From positions 5,934,001 to 5,998,000 of the forward strand of contig CAMRHE010000076.1 in assembly GCA_947044405.1 (NCBI GenBank): a stretch of 64,000 nt of DNA, written 5' to 3'. This document shows, in pieces, positions 22,276 to 35,433 of this stretch (position 1 is the stretch's first letter; every line of letters starts with the position of its first letter). Below the pieces are notes generated by a model. The model was not told the origin of the DNA. It did not search any database and worked only from the letters and a program-made list of their open reading frames with translations. Made by a program: the position numbers and the translations under genes. The DNA comes from Leptodactylus fallax. Taxonomy: Eukaryota > Chordata > Amphibia > Anura > Leptodactylidae.

Positions 22276-24204
22276 TTGTAAGCTACTAACGGGGAAATTA
22301 CAGATTCCGCACAAATACGCCTTGGCCTTACAGACAAGATATTCTGGCATGCCATTATATGTCACTTACCAGAGGGACAACTGCTGATTGTGGTACAGAA
22401 AATCATCCATCTATTTAGAAAAGGTCAACAATGACAGACTGGAAGCTGGTTGTAATCCAGTACATCTCCAAGTTCCACGTGAACCGATAAGGACACCATG
22501 GGAATAATGAGTTGCTCGTTGCTTAGACAAAATTGATAAAATAAGTGGGAGCAAGTACTTTGTAACATTAAGATAAGCGTCTTACATTTTTGGCATGTAA
22601 TGATACCATCGCGATGTTCTGTCAAATGTTTATTTGGACAATTTTTGAAAAGGTTACACATATGTCCTTCATGGTCTTAAATTACCTTTTGTGAGTCTAT
22701 CGCCTCTGTAAGACAAGGACCTGGCTTCTATAGTATGTCAATGTCAATCCCTGTCTTAGGACTCTATATTCTTTTGAATTCAAAGTGATCATTTTTGAAG
22801 ATGACAGGGGCTAAGTTTGGAAGACTGGCAAACAAGTTTTTTTTTACATGTACGTTAACTTTTTTTTTTTAGACCTGTGGATGTCATAATTGTGGAGCCC
22901 TACATAGGAATGACCCAGAGCTCCCACTTTGAGTTGACCTAGGTCCTTCATATGAATGGCTGCCATATAATGCTGCTTTTCCCAAGCAGTTTCTCGCAGC
23001 ATTAACTAATGGTCACAAGGGGGAAGAAAGCGATGATCAGTGGGCTTCATCTTAATTTGTGAGAAAACTCCTTTAATAAAAGGGTTCCACTGATGAAAAT
23101 TGATATCTTTTTAGAACTTTTGACACAAGTTTTCCTTGCCTTGACTTGGATGGTCACCAAAAATCCAACCATGTAAATTGCTCCACATCTTATCTTGTGT
23201 TACTCAATTGTTCATGCCCCAGTGCCGTATATGTGCAAAAGGTTCTACTCCAAACCAGCTTAGGTAAGCAGAACTTTCTTCCTTTCCTGAAACTGTTTCC
23301 CAGCTCTCCTGCTCACTTGCAATTGGTTACCAATATGCCAAAAAATTGCATGGATCAGGAGGGTTATTTAAAGAGCTGCCTGCTGCTAGAAATCACATAG
23401 TAATAGGGATTTCCCATTTCATGTCTTGCTATCCTCGTCCCTATATCCTCGCTACTGCTCTTGTTACTGACCTTGGCTTGTATTTTGGGCTACCTGTTGT
23501 GTTTCCCTGTCAATTCCTATTTGGCACTTCTAGTCCTTCTTTGGCATTAACTTTAGTTTTGCTTTTAATCTTGCTCTCTCTTGACATCCCATTTGCATTT
23601 GACTTCTGTTGACCACTTGACTATGTTTGTTGTATGTTGCACTACCACCACCAATCCAAGACTACGCCGGGAACTGAAACCGGGGATTACAGACAGAGAA
23701 GTATATTGGTTAAAGGGTGAATACTAGGAATCCACATTTTGGTTTAGCCAGTGCCAGATGGACTGAAGCTTAGAGGGCCCACTTCAAGTCATCTGCCTAA
23801 ATAGGATTATATTAAAATAAAAATTAAATTATAAAAATAATATAATGAAAAAGTTAACACCAAAGTTCCATCATGATTTAATTTTTGCTTTAGTCCTAGA
23901 AATATTTCCATCATCCCATCAAGAGTCACCCATCTAATTTTGATCCTTTTCGTACTTCTATAGTACCTCCTATATCACAACTTACTCCATGGAATTGTTG
24001 CTCATGTGAACCAAGGCGCTCCTATTTTCTAAAATGTTCTCTAGAACCTCCTCCAGTCCTCAGAATTAAGGGATCGGTTTGCACTCTGAGAGGCCAGAAA
24101 CTCTAGTGAGCAGAAAAAAACTGGTGAAGGAGCCTCAGCAGAAAACCAGAGTTGTAGACCCTTAACTCTCAGGATTAGTTTGATTCCCAAATCCTTACCA
24201 TTAT
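22276..24204. other. Unassigned non-coding DNA
   Basis: No coding exon or RNA gene. The pyrimidine-rich plus-strand stretch 23400-23640, with frames rich in Leu/Phe/Ser, resembles the C/T-rich spacer of frog LTR or LINE repeats in style, but I cannot name it. Some AT-only sequence lies at 23810-23870. Confidence 0.35.
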
Positions 24205-24650
24205 CATATCTTAGCAATAAGCCACAACATTAAAATCAGTGATAAAGAAATGATGTAATATTGAGTATCTTGTGTTAATGGCATCTTTCGGGGGTGCAGT
24301 ATATTGTGCTAGCTAATTGAACATTAAGTTTCTGAAGTTTTTGTGTTAGAAGCAAGAAAAATGAGCAAGCGTATGGATATGGGAGACTATGACAAGGGTC
24401 ATATTGTGATTGGAAGATGACTGGGCAAAGGAACCTCCAAAAAGGCAGGTCTCTCGGGATGCTGTTGGTATACTGTGACTGGCACTACCAAAAGTGGTCC
24501 AAGCAAGGGACTGGCAAAAGGGTTGGGCATATCTGGTCCAGTCCTACAGAAAATCTACTGTTATACAAATTGTTGAAAAAGTTAATGTTGAGTATGATAG
24601 ACCGATGTCAGAACATACGATTTGTAGTGTATAGGGTTGTGTAACTGCAT
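24205..24650 (+). mobile_element. Tc1-like transposon remnant, 5' half (second family)
   Basis: The stretch 'aagccacaacattaaaatca' at 24220 matches the inner part of a terminal inverted repeat I know from a Tc1-like family of vertebrates. The start of the transposase follows at 24361. The outermost terminus and everything after the N-terminal region are missing, ending near 24645. The complementary C-terminal part of the same family lies separately at 55560-55950. Confidence 0.75.
24361..24640 (+). pseudogene. Tc1-like transposase N-terminal pseudogene (second family)
   Basis: ATG 24361 begins MSKRMDMGDYDKGHIVIGR and then meets TGA at 24418-24420, where relatives have Arg (CGA to TGA). After the stop the same frame continues LGKGTSKKAGLSGCCWYTV, the helix-turn-helix part. 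A separate short frame (24417-24644) is this region read out of phase in part. The matching words 'ccaaaagtggtccaag', 'ttgttgaaaaagttaatgtt' and 'tatgatagac' show that about 90 codons of the DNA-binding domain remain. No catalytic domain is present. It is a fossil. Confidence 0.78.
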
Positions 24651-26963
24651 AGAATACAATAGTAGGTAATAAGAGAAGCAATTATCATAAAAGTAAAAAC
24701 ATTAATTTCCCTTCACATCAGCAACAAACATTAACACCTTTCTCTTCAAATGTGACGGATAATTAAAGAGCTTCATTCTCCGCAGAACGACACATTATTT
24801 TTTCAAAACAAAAAAATAAAAGAACAAAGTGTCAGACAATTTGTACCGTCAGATAGTGTAACGTCACGTCTCCACTTCTTAGAACAAACATAATCCACGT
24901 CTACGCTCCCAGCCGTCTTCGCTAATACAAAGGATGCTTCTTTGACATGTGAGTGAAAAGAGAATTTTCCATCAAGCAAATTGTGGGGAATATTCTGTCG
25001 GAGAAACTGTAACAGATTTTGAACCGTTATCAAAGAAAGTAAAGTTCTATAGCATTTCTTGAGCTTTCAAGACCCATGCATATGAATTGACTGTTGGCCT
25101 AGCATTATTGGCATAACTAATCAAATGTAATGCAACAGGCTGGTGACACATTTCCCTTCTCATTATTATTCAGACCACAAATCTAAGACATATTTGCTTA
25201 AGGAAAAATAGAAAAAAAACATCAGTAAAAAATGACTAATCAGTAAAACATGCTACCCGATTTTTTTTATATTTTTTATTATTATTATTTTTTTTTTTTT
25301 CAGGGAGTGATAGGGGAAAAAATGCTGATTCCTAACAGATTGTTTGAATTATAAATCCTTTTCTTAATCCAAGGGATTATTCAACAAAACCTACCTTCAC
25401 TCTACACTATTTACAAAGTCTGTTGTGGATTACTTACATCTCTGGTTAGACCTGTTTCAAATTTATTGCTTTCATTTACGTTAAATATTAAAAGGGTCCA
25501 TTTGTACCACCATGTGTATGTACATGAATCCCGCTTTCACCGTATCTTTGAAAACTTTAATCTAGTGATTTACGACTGTCTCACACACCAGGGGAATCTG
25601 GTGGACACTGATGGAGATAAAAGGGTGTATCTGGATTTCTTTTTGCTTTGTGTTGTATGCAACTGTCTGGCTGAGGAGGATAATTAAAGGAAACCAAGGC
25701 TGGAAGCGCGTTTCACAATATTATGTGTGGACGTTAACAAATGCTGCCTGAAATTTGGAAGAGATACTCTATATGTCAATGTGCTTGTACAAAAAGAAAT
25801 AATAGATAGAAAGAGATAAGCTAGAGGAATTGTATTAAATGATTATATCATATTATGGGTTGTGAGCGTTCCGAGGTGTTGACTAGATGTCACTCTTCTT
25901 TCGAAGGTCACCTAAGTTGTCCAAACCTTCTAATTTCGCTAGGACCAGACAACTTATAATACCTTATGTGTATTGGGGTCTCCAGGTTTTCTCCCAACAG
26001 CTGGTATTGGAGTAAGGAAGGATTGGGCATGCTGAATTTTTTTCTTACCATTTTATATGATGCCATCTGCACTTGAGACAACATGCCACCAACAAATGTG
26101 TCTCACAGCAGGTTATCTGCCTTCTCCAAAAAAAAAAAAGAGTTGGTTGCAATAGCTGTCAACCAAGTAAGCATTGGTCAACAGCTACTGAAGATGTAAT
26201 GCCGCCTTAAAGCAATATCAAAACTAGAAATGAATGATAAAAGTAGGTAACAAATATAGTTGTCCTGTTATCTACATGATCCTAACATATTTCATCTACA
26301 AAGCCTGCAGAGAACACAGAGGTCAATATCTTGCTGTTGAGATTCAACTTTGTCTGCTCACTAACTGGAAGTGATAGGGCTTAACTAAGAGGGAGGTGTT
26401 TAAGATCTTTTGTTCTAAAGCTGATAAGGCACAACACAAAGTCTCCTTCCCTGGCCAGGGAAGTGAGAAAGCAGAGTATGTATCATATATTTCTCAATAT
26501 TCATTGTAATATGAGATAAAATATCAAAAGAAAGGAGAACATTGTAGGTGGAAGAGCTAAAATAATTTAGATGTGAAGCCAAGGCTAGGTTCAGGACATA
26601 AAGTGTAACATCCTATAAAATACAGATATTAGTTAAATTTTTCAATCCACTTCTGATTTTGGCTTCAAGAGCAGTAGAAAAAAAACCCTAAAAATGTGTC
26701 TTTACCCTCACTAAGCACTCATAAGCATTTACCACTAGCTACCAAGGCAAATGACGAAGCATGAACGATAAGCCTTCCAGTCAATGGAACAGATTTCCAC
26801 TGGGCAGGACTGTAATTTCCGTCAAATCATTAGTTATAAATTGTACAACACAAATCCATTAGTCTCTAAATAAAAGTTTTCCTGAAACTACAGTTCTAAG
26901 GGGGGTTACAGATTTAGGACCACTGTTCTAGAATTAATTGAAGACCAGTCCAAGCTCTAAAAC
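24651..26963. other. Unassigned DNA
   Basis: No gene or confident element. 24690-25080 lacks recognised repeats. T-rich tracts occur at 25260-25300. Confidence 0.4.
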
Positions 26964-26971
26964 ATTATAAT

Positions 26972-27465
26972 TAGAGATGAGCGAATCGAAGCTGCAGAAG
27001 TGGAATTTGATCCGAATTTCAGGAAATATTCGATTCGCATCGAATACGAATCTCCTCAGGCTTCGTGGTAACGATTCGTACTTAGTTCAAAATGGCTGCT
27101 GTACATGGGGCAAGGAACTCTGGGAACGCGGGATCACCCTCAATGCTATGAATGCAGCCAATCAGCAGCCAGCCCTGTGATGTCACATCCCTTTAACCTC
27201 TTCGCGAGTGCAAACGGCATGTTTGACCGATGCATCCAAGGTGTTAAATCCCCCAGATCGGTTATGGAACAGGGTGTTAGCTGTAACTGACATGACCGCG
27301 GCATCCAAGGGGTTCCACCATTTTGCCACCCACCCGGCTCTGCAGCCAATAAATAGCTGTTTTTGGTACGCAATTCGCCGCGATTTAATTTGGATAGAAT
27401 AGAATCATATCGCGAAATTCGGCGAAGTTGCCGAATCGAATTTTTGAATACTTCACTCATCTCTG
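26972..27465. mobile_element. Non-autonomous hAT-like element, TAGAGATGAG family, copy C
   Basis: This 494-bp copy starts TAGAGATGAGCGAATCGA and ends TTCACTCATCTCTG. A perfect 8-bp duplication, attataat, flanks it (26964-26971 and 27466-27473). Its right terminal base is G where copies A and B have A, still fitting YARNG on the complement. The body shares 'ctgcagaagtggaatt', 'gcatccaagg', 'ccattttgcc' and 'aaatagctgtt' with copy A. It contains no open frame worth noting. Confidence 0.92.
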
Positions 27466-27473
27466 ATTATAAT

Positions 27474-29184
27474 GTGGTGACAAGACATCACGATATTTGA
27501 AAAACAAAAAGTTCTCATCGACTTCCTGAGAATTTATTGCACGAGTCTGTCACCTGAAGGTTTATGTGAACATATTAAACCATTAGACAGTTTCCCTTGC
27601 TACAGTATTTACAAAACATTTGCCCACTCCTAGATTTCCCTGGACATACATGTATGCTCCAACAATTTATCTGTTCGAACAAGCCCAGAAGACGAGCTCA
27701 CACCATGCTTGTTTTCTTTTGCTCAGTGTGAACAGATCAGAAACTCAGCTTGAGTTCCATGTCACTCAACAGAAAACTGCAAGAGAAGTTCTCCAAGAGT
27801 GGATTGTTGTTGTGATGTCGTGGAGAGATGTAATGTGATTCTGAGGGCAGCTGTTGTACAAAAACGTAAGACTGTGTCTCAATAGATCCTGCCAGTGGGG
27901 TATATGAATATGTCTGTCTACCGAGAAGCATTTACTGGATGGTGGGAGAATGTGCAGGTGTTATTGTGCTGACCACAAAAGAAAAAGATGGCAAAGTGGA
28001 GTCCAATGGCATAGAGAGATAGACATAAAGGTGCAAAAAAAACGCTAAAAAATAAAGCATATCTATCATTTAAAAAAAAGCAAAAACTTATAGTGATGTC
28101 AGAAGTTTCGATCAGATAGGGGCTGGTGTAGTTTTTAGCTATTATCTGAGCCAGTTTGATGATGTCATGTCCACTTTCTGAAATGTGGTGTGAGTGACAT
28201 AAAAAGAGTATAAAGTCACAATTTTGGAACAAATATGGCCACACATAAAAAAAAATATATAATTTCTAAAGTCCACCCAGTGAGTCTTTACACTGGTTGC
28301 TCAGCTCTCCGAGCATACAGCTTAGGACTTCTGCCCCTTCATTTTTTGCAGTTGGACCCCCGCCATATAATTTTTTTTTTTTTCACAATGAATGGCTCAA
28401 ACAAGTGTAAATGGATATTCAGTATACAACATCTTCTTAGGTGATGTAGAAAAGGGTTGTTGCATGGAAATTTTTACCGTTCACTGCCAGCTACATTTAA
28501 AGAAGTCACCATGATGCCAAAATTGACTCAATATTTTGAGCACTACATAGTCAGAAATTTCTAAGAAACTGAAATGGATGGTCTATTAAATGGCCTATAA
28601 ATCACTCCGTACTTTCAATAAGCACTAATGACCTTTTGAAAGAGCCAAGAAGCTTGCTATAGCATCTAAATTGAAGTGCCTGTAGCAATTCCCCAAGTAC
28701 TAGTTTAGCTCAGTCAAGGACCCTAAGAATAATTACACCTGTACTCCTGTCGATGCTCTCAAGGTCTTGAAGGTCCCCTTAATCTAGTGTTCATGGTTAG
28801 CTGGAGTAAGGAATTATAGTGCCCTTCCGGAAAGGAATGTTACGCATTGAGTAGCTCCTCAATGAAGAAATGGCCACTCTTGTACATGACTTGAAACGAT
28901 AGATAGATCGGCAAGCAGGTCTGCAGCTGCATGAAGAGTGTGCAGCTGCAGGAGAGGGACCATGGCTGTTGGTGACAGCAGGATTCCCCATACATAAAGC
29001 ATAGATGGTTTATACCATCAATGGCTTCCTGATCACTAAGGAAGCTGCCATGATACCTTTTGCTCCCAGCGCAGCGATCACATGATCATCGCATGCTGGG
29101 TAGCTGCAACTGTTGATGCCTGGTCTTAGCAGACTCAGACCAAGATGCTGTGCAATATTATTTTTATTTTATTTATTTCTCTGA
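27474..29184. other. Unassigned DNA
   Basis: No coding gene. 28262-28365 contains words that I have a vague memory of from frog repeats, with no ends visible. 28900-29110 is mildly GC-richer, with no CpG clustering of note. Confidence 0.4.
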
Positions 29185-29400
29185 GGGTGGGTTCACACTT
29201 GCGCCGGCACTCTGTCCGCAGTGAATCCGACCTAAATGTCCTGCATGTCCGACTTTGATTCCGACAAAAAAAAAAAACGGCTTTGCGGCGCAATGAATGG
29301 GTTTTTAAGCAAAGCGTTGCAAACCTTTCCCTATCCAGTTTTCCGACATTTGGGTCGGATTTGCAGCGGAGGGAGTTCCGGCGCAAGTGTGAACCCACCC
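29185..29400. mobile_element. Hairpin MITE with 'gggtgggttcacac' termini
   Basis: GGGTGGGTTCACACTTGCGC at 29185 is the exact complement of the terminal 'gcgcaagtgtgaacccaccc' ending at 29400. Inner arms 'gtccgcagtgaatccgac' and 'gtcggatttgcagcgg' also pair. The 216-bp unit has no coding frame. Flanking sequence does not show a clean duplication, so the superfamily is open. The family resembles PIF/Harbinger-like MITEs in frogs. Confidence 0.75.
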
Positions 29401-29404
29401 TTTC

Positions 29405-29520
29405 TTATATAGCTCCAACATATTCCATAGCGCTTTAGAGATGTTGTCAGTCACTATCCCATATAGAGCTCACAATCTAAATTCCTTATCAGTACGTTTC
29501 TGTATAGCAGGTCCTGTTAC
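29405..29520 (-). mobile_element. SINE 3' fragment, antisense
   Basis: 'tatatagctccaacatattcc', 'atagcgctttagagatgttg', 'gctcacaatctaaattcc' and 'ttatcagtacgtttctgta' are the complement of the SINE tail and body. The tRNA head is missing. It directly abuts the hairpin MITE at 29400. Confidence 0.75.
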
Positions 29521-31377
29521 AGGGGAAATCAGAAATAATAATAAAAAAATAACAAAAAGTTGAAATGTCCTCATAAGGTCTTTTATGACCTAAAGGGAGT
29601 CAGGGGCACAATGCAAAAAATAAAAATAAAAATAAATAAAATTAATAATAATAATAAAGATAAAACAAAATAAAAAAAATGCCACCAGTAGGGATTATCG
29701 ATGGTCTGGATTTTGACAGAAAGCCAGCCATGATTTCCTTATTGTGGTTGGGTTACCTTCTCATACATACCTTGTTCCTATGTGATAACCTATCCACTAT
29801 AAGGAAACATGGCTGGAAAAAAACCATAGAAAGTTCCTGAATTCATGGTCATATCCATTGGTCGATAAAGACAATGGACTGTCACCACTAAGATGGTTAG
29901 AGAAAATCTTAAAAACTCAGCAAAATTTTTAATTATTTATATTTACAAAAATGTTTAACTTTTAATTGTCTACAAATTTAAACATGTGTTCTTGGAAAAA
30001 AAAACATTATGTTTGCACTGTTTAGACTATATGGGGAGAGTATGACAATAGATTGTAATGCCCAAGACATTATGGCCCATCACCTTAGCTAGTGCCAGCT
30101 AAATACACGTTCAGTCAAAACTATTCCTCGTGACTCCCCTCTACATATGAAAACAACGTTCTATGTGTTCTCAATAGGGAGATTGGAACATGCAGCTGCC
30201 AGACACCTCTAGCAGCAGACTATATCCCCTGAGAACAAAAGGATTGTGCATGTTGAAATTCAACACTTTTCCTTTCCCCAGTATCTGCCATCAGGGAATC
30301 CTACACACATTTGATGGTTGACCATTCCTGTTGAAATCGGTAGGTTCAGCCGACTTTCATCCAATATGTGTAGCCACCATAAGACCATCCTTACCTATGG
30401 GAAAGAATATGGACTGGATTTAAGCAATTGGCAGAAGGATTGCATCTAATTAGCATTTCTGTAGAGAAGAATAAGAGGACATTCCAAGGTCGGGAGTCAG
30501 GATCTGGAGATTCTCGCAGAACAGTTAAACAAAAGAGAGGAACCAATACTAATGATTTTGTTAGTTTCACAAACATCTCGAGATCCTATTGTAAACAGAT
30601 CACAGTCTAAAGTTCTCCATGACACACATCAGAACCGTAGACGGAGCTAATTGCTTTTAACTTGATTTCCTAACAGCAAGACTGGAAGCCAAGAGAGTAA
30701 CCAAGATAGCGCGGAGACGTGAGCAGATAACAGGAAACTTGACCTTTTCTCTTAAAGATTAACAAAGTGCAATTAATGCAGAACTAAGAGCGACCTCAAT
30801 GTTATTCTATAATAAGACGCTGCAATTAGGCAAATAAAGGTTTACACACAGTGCCCGGGAAGTAGGAAGCTGTGGTCTAGTAAGTCACTAATGGGCTCTT
30901 GTGTGGGAGTTGAACTACTGTTGGCGAGTCTTATCATGGATATAATTCTAGGATTGCTACTTGTACCCCACTTCAGAAGGAACTTACATTGCTAAATTGT
31001 TAGTTAGGTTGAAAGGAGACCAAATGAAGTTAATATTCAATAGTATTCACCCTCCTGTAACTGTGGTATGTTTAAAGTTTTTTCCCATGAGGTAAGACGG
31101 TCGGCTACTCCAAAGATGTGCCGTCATGTTATGATCATGATCTTTGCGACTTCCACTGATTCTGAGAGTCAAGATAATGGGAGCCACATATTCTTCACTG
31201 TTTTGTCACTGCACAGTGGTCCTTGGCTATCCGGCTGTGCAGGGAAAAATTAGATGAAGACACTATATCATTCTCAGGATCAGTGGGGATTACAGAGGTT
31301 GGACCCCAGGATTGGAAATTGATGGCATAGCCTAGATATATGCCATTACCTTATAATATGAAAAAAACTTTTTTGAA
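29521..31377. other. Unassigned DNA with an A-rich stretch and a repeat-poor interval
   Basis: 29610-29680 is AAT/AAAT-rich simple sequence. 30610-30890 lacks recognised repeats and contains homeodomain-type cores such as TAATTG (30648) and AATTAATGCA (30771), so it could be a regulatory element. That is speculative. Confidence 0.35.
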
Positions 31378-32000
31378 TACAGGACTGTGCAAGAGTTTTA
31401 GGTTTGGGAGAAAAAGGCTGCAACATAAGAATGCTTTCAGAAACAGAAGGGTTAATAGTTTATTTTTGTCAATTAACAAAATAAGGTGAATAAGCAAAAG
31501 AGAAATCTAAGGCTAAGGCCCAACATTTTTTTAGTTGCAGATTTTGATGTGTTTTTTGGAGCCAAAGCCATATGTGGAGAATGGAGATGTCTAAGTGTTC
31601 CCTTTGTGTTTCCTATTCCTTTCGTAGCCACTCCTGGGTTTGGCTGAAAAAAAATTCAGCAAAATCTGCAACAAAAAAAGCAGCTTTTCTGCAGCATTGG
31701 GCCTTAGCCTAAATCCCAATATTTGGTGTGACCTTTGCCCTTTGGAGGAGGAGTCCTGGAAGTGATGATATGGCCTCCAAAGATATAGCCCTGATCTCAT
31801 CATCCTCCAGTCTGTCTGGGATGACATAAAGAGACAGAAGGATTGGAGCAAGCCTACATCCACAGAAGATCTGTGCTTAGTTCTCCAAGATGGTGGCGGG
31901 AACAACCTCCCTGCCGAGTTCTGCCAAAAACTCCATTCAACTTCATTTCATTTTGTTATTTTACAAAAATTAACTATTAACCCTTCTATTTTTAAAAACA
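31378..32000. mobile_element. Tc1-like MITE, 3' terminus lost, interrupted by another MITE
   Basis: The left end, 'caggactgtgcaagagtttt' after TA, the inner words 'aagaatgctttcagaaacag' and 'gttaatagtttatttttgtc', and the middle 'agtcctggaagtgatgat' and 'cctgccgagttctgcc' match the complete copy at 35434-35971 collinearly. The right part stops at 'cttctatttttaaaaa', so the 3' inverted terminus is missing. A 199-bp Harbinger-like MITE is inserted at 31511-31709. No transposase coding sequence is retained. The 104-codon minus-strand frame is incidental. Confidence 0.85.
31511..31709. mobile_element. PIF/Harbinger-like MITE inserted in the Tc1 MITE
   Basis: Termini GGCTAAGGCCCA and TGGGCCTTAGCC are perfect inverted repeats. 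The 3-bp duplication TAA is present at 31508-31510 and 31710-31712. The arms 'ttgcagattttgatgtg' and 'agcaaaatctgcaac', and 'gagccaaagcc' and 'ggtttggct', pair internally. The unoccupied site 'aaatgtaaatcccatc' is seen in the related Tc1 MITE at 35548. This shows directly that the Harbinger-like element moved after the Tc1 MITE. Confidence 0.9.
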
Positions 32001-32120
32001 GTGATGTCAGTGAGATCTGAGGAAAAGGTTCTAATCTCGAAACGCGTTATCTGTGACGTATTATTAATAAAGACTTCAAGTTTTATGCCAGCTTACCAAC
32101 TTGGTTCATCATATATAGAT
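32001..32120. repeat. Repeat tail with 'cgaaacgcgt' motif
   Basis: 'gagatctgaggaaaagg' followed by 'tcgaaacgcgttatctg' and 'aataaagacttcaag' is a layout I recall from a common frog repeat. It begins just where the Tc1 MITE is truncated. The assignment to a class is uncertain. Confidence 0.4.
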
Positions 32121-34087
32121 GATTGCCTATCCTGGGTTTCTTTTCTCTTGGTTAACTTTGAGTTAAAGACATTTTTGTTTTTTGTTTTTGTTCTTAAGTT
32201 GTTCTACATTTTGAATCACCAGTAAATGACTTGAAACTTCCAACCCAGTTGTCGTCTTCTGTTACCAACACAGAGGCAACAGAAAATAAAGAAAATAAGG
32301 CAGATGGAAAAGAATAATGTGAGATTAGGATCAGACTACACAGGGGTTGTTTGTCATGTTTAACACAGAGAAACATATGTATGCATAGGAACTATATACC
32401 CAAAAAGAGTAGAATATTTTTGATTATTTTTTTTTCTAACTAGTACAAATTATTTGAATTATGATTTAAAAATATTTTCTAAAACTGGAGTTTCCCTTTA
32501 AGTCTAAAAAAAACTAAAAAGTATGTTCCTTCTCAGGCTGTTCCTCCACATGCCAGACTATGTTTTATTTCTGTGATTTCCCGAAATGTGTTTTAAACAC
32601 CTGAATGTATCTTTAAATCCAACCTGTCCAAAAGTGTGTGATAAATCATCCCGCATATAAACACTCAAGTGCGGTGACTCACAACTGCTTAACTGGAGAA
32701 CTCATTAATAGCAGGAAAACCCATTTATCATTTATACTTTGTGAATACGCCGGGCGCAGCGATTAAGCAGCATTCCAGCAGATGTTTCCAGCCGCCCTAA
32801 ATACCATAGAGGAGCATAGCCTTCTTCTGGATGAAATATCTGGTTAGCGACACCTGTCTCTGACATGCCTTCCAATGGACACTTACTGGAAATCACTTTG
32901 TCTTCTGCTTTTGTTCACTTGGCCCCTATAACCTTAATGAGGAAACCACCTACAGCACTGCTGCTTTTAAGCCATGTTGGAAACGGGGCCGAGAAGAAAT
33001 CTTTTCAATCACAATAAAAAAAAAATTAGAACCTAAAAAAAGCCTCTTGTCGTAAAAACCTATTCAACTTAGTAAAAGCAAGGGGCGTGTAGATTTTCGC
33101 TTGTTCCTTTACTTCTCCATTAGAGGCTTTATTCTGTTGATTTTGATATTTTTATGTAAATTAGAATCAAGATGGGTGGAAAAGGACAAACATTAACTAA
33201 TATTAGCTCTGCTTGCACAATCTTCAAAAATAATATGAGATAAAACATTTGATGGAAAAGCTACAGTTTTGACCCCATTAATTGCCGCAGGGGCTCCATT
33301 CAATATCTGACTGCTATTCTTGTATTGTAATGCACTTGCTTATTTCGTTGATTACGTCTTATTTCTAATGGAACAGCAGTGTTATTAAAGATAGCAAAAT
33401 ATATAAGATTATAGAGGCAAGCGCGTATGTATTTATCAGAGAAACGACAGCAATTTGCCCAAGAGTCTTAATTTCAGCGAAAAATTGCGATAATCGACAA
33501 AGGAAAACTAAATTTAATGTGTGAATTTTTTCTTCACCTGTAAAGACCCATTTGACTTCAATATCTCATCTACATCTACTTTAAGAAGACAATATCAGTC
33601 CTATAGCATACAAGTCGAGATACACCAAGGCATGAATTCGCTATAGGGTTGATCATCAGAGACTTATTGTCCACGGTGTTGAATTATAAATATACAGACA
33701 TGTCGTAGAATTTCTTTGATCCAGTATCGGATAATTCTGACACCTGATATTTAGATGTTTGATGGTTATTCTGATTGGTATGGACAGGACATCACTGGTG
33801 AGGGCAATGACTGGCTGGGATGAAATCTACTTATACTACTAGGCTTGGCAAGGCCTGGTGGGAAACAACGCTCTAGGTAGAGTAATGGAGTATTTGATCT
33901 TTTGTTATTTTTAGGTTATGGACACTTATTGTAAAAACTCCAATAATCCCCTTGGACTATATTCTGATACTTTTTTGTACCCTTACAAACAGATTAGATT
34001 AATGCCAGCTGAACCTGCAGATGAGCTGACCATCTAATGTGTATGGGGTTTTACAAATTTTCCAGATGGCTAGAGAAGGAGCTGAGC
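32121..34087. other. Unassigned DNA including a long repeat-poor interval
   Basis: About 32530-33560 shows no recognised repeat, no array and no coding frame. It has clusters of AT-rich sites such as 'cccattaattgccgcagg' (33275). This is the longest clean interval in the window and the best candidate for conserved non-coding sequence, untested. Confidence 0.4.
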
Positions 34088-34089
34088 TA

Positions 34090-35011
<922 letters not shown>

Positions 35012-35013
35012 TA

Positions 35014-35431
35014 TGTTTATATAAGGGGTGGGAGGGATAGCTGTTGTCTGTATAAGTGTTACACCAAGAGATATCTAAAGTGTATGGCCAACTGAAGTCT
35101 TATGGTTTTCTATGGCTACTTATCCATCAGCTATCAGATCCAATATCATACCATATTAACCAAATTAAATCTGTGAGAATTTTGTGAGAAGGTACCTTGA
35201 CCTTTTTCGGGATGCAGGAAAAACCAGTGATATGAAGGTGTCTTCAGAAACAAGGGAGAATCTTAAAGTGTGGGCTGATTTTTCTTCCTTTGCAAGAAAG
35301 TCGTTGCGTATAGTGATTGAACTGGAAGTCACTTCACCATATCTTTTTTCTATTGGGACCCACCTTTATAGCTGGCTATACATCTTCAATAGCTCTAGGC
35401 TGACAGCAATTTCTTCCATGTACTCCATGCA
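35014..35431. other. Unassigned DNA
   Basis: The 103-codon plus frame at 35184-35495 runs into the next Tc1 MITE and has no domain. Nothing else is recognised. Confidence 0.5.
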
Positions 35432-35433
35432 TA

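Noticed and set aside
23146..23612. Hydrophobic frames suggesting a membrane protein exon
   Set aside because: Pyrimidine-rich sequence gives Leu/Phe/Ser by composition. I saw no defensible splice sites and no known domain.
28797..28991. Cys/Ser-rich minus-strand frame as a small peptide gene
   Set aside because: It is too short, with no signal peptide, no conserved pattern and no transcript evidence.
31591..31905. 104-codon minus-strand frame
   Set aside because: It crosses the junction of a Tc1 MITE and an inserted Harbinger-like MITE, so it is a chance frame.
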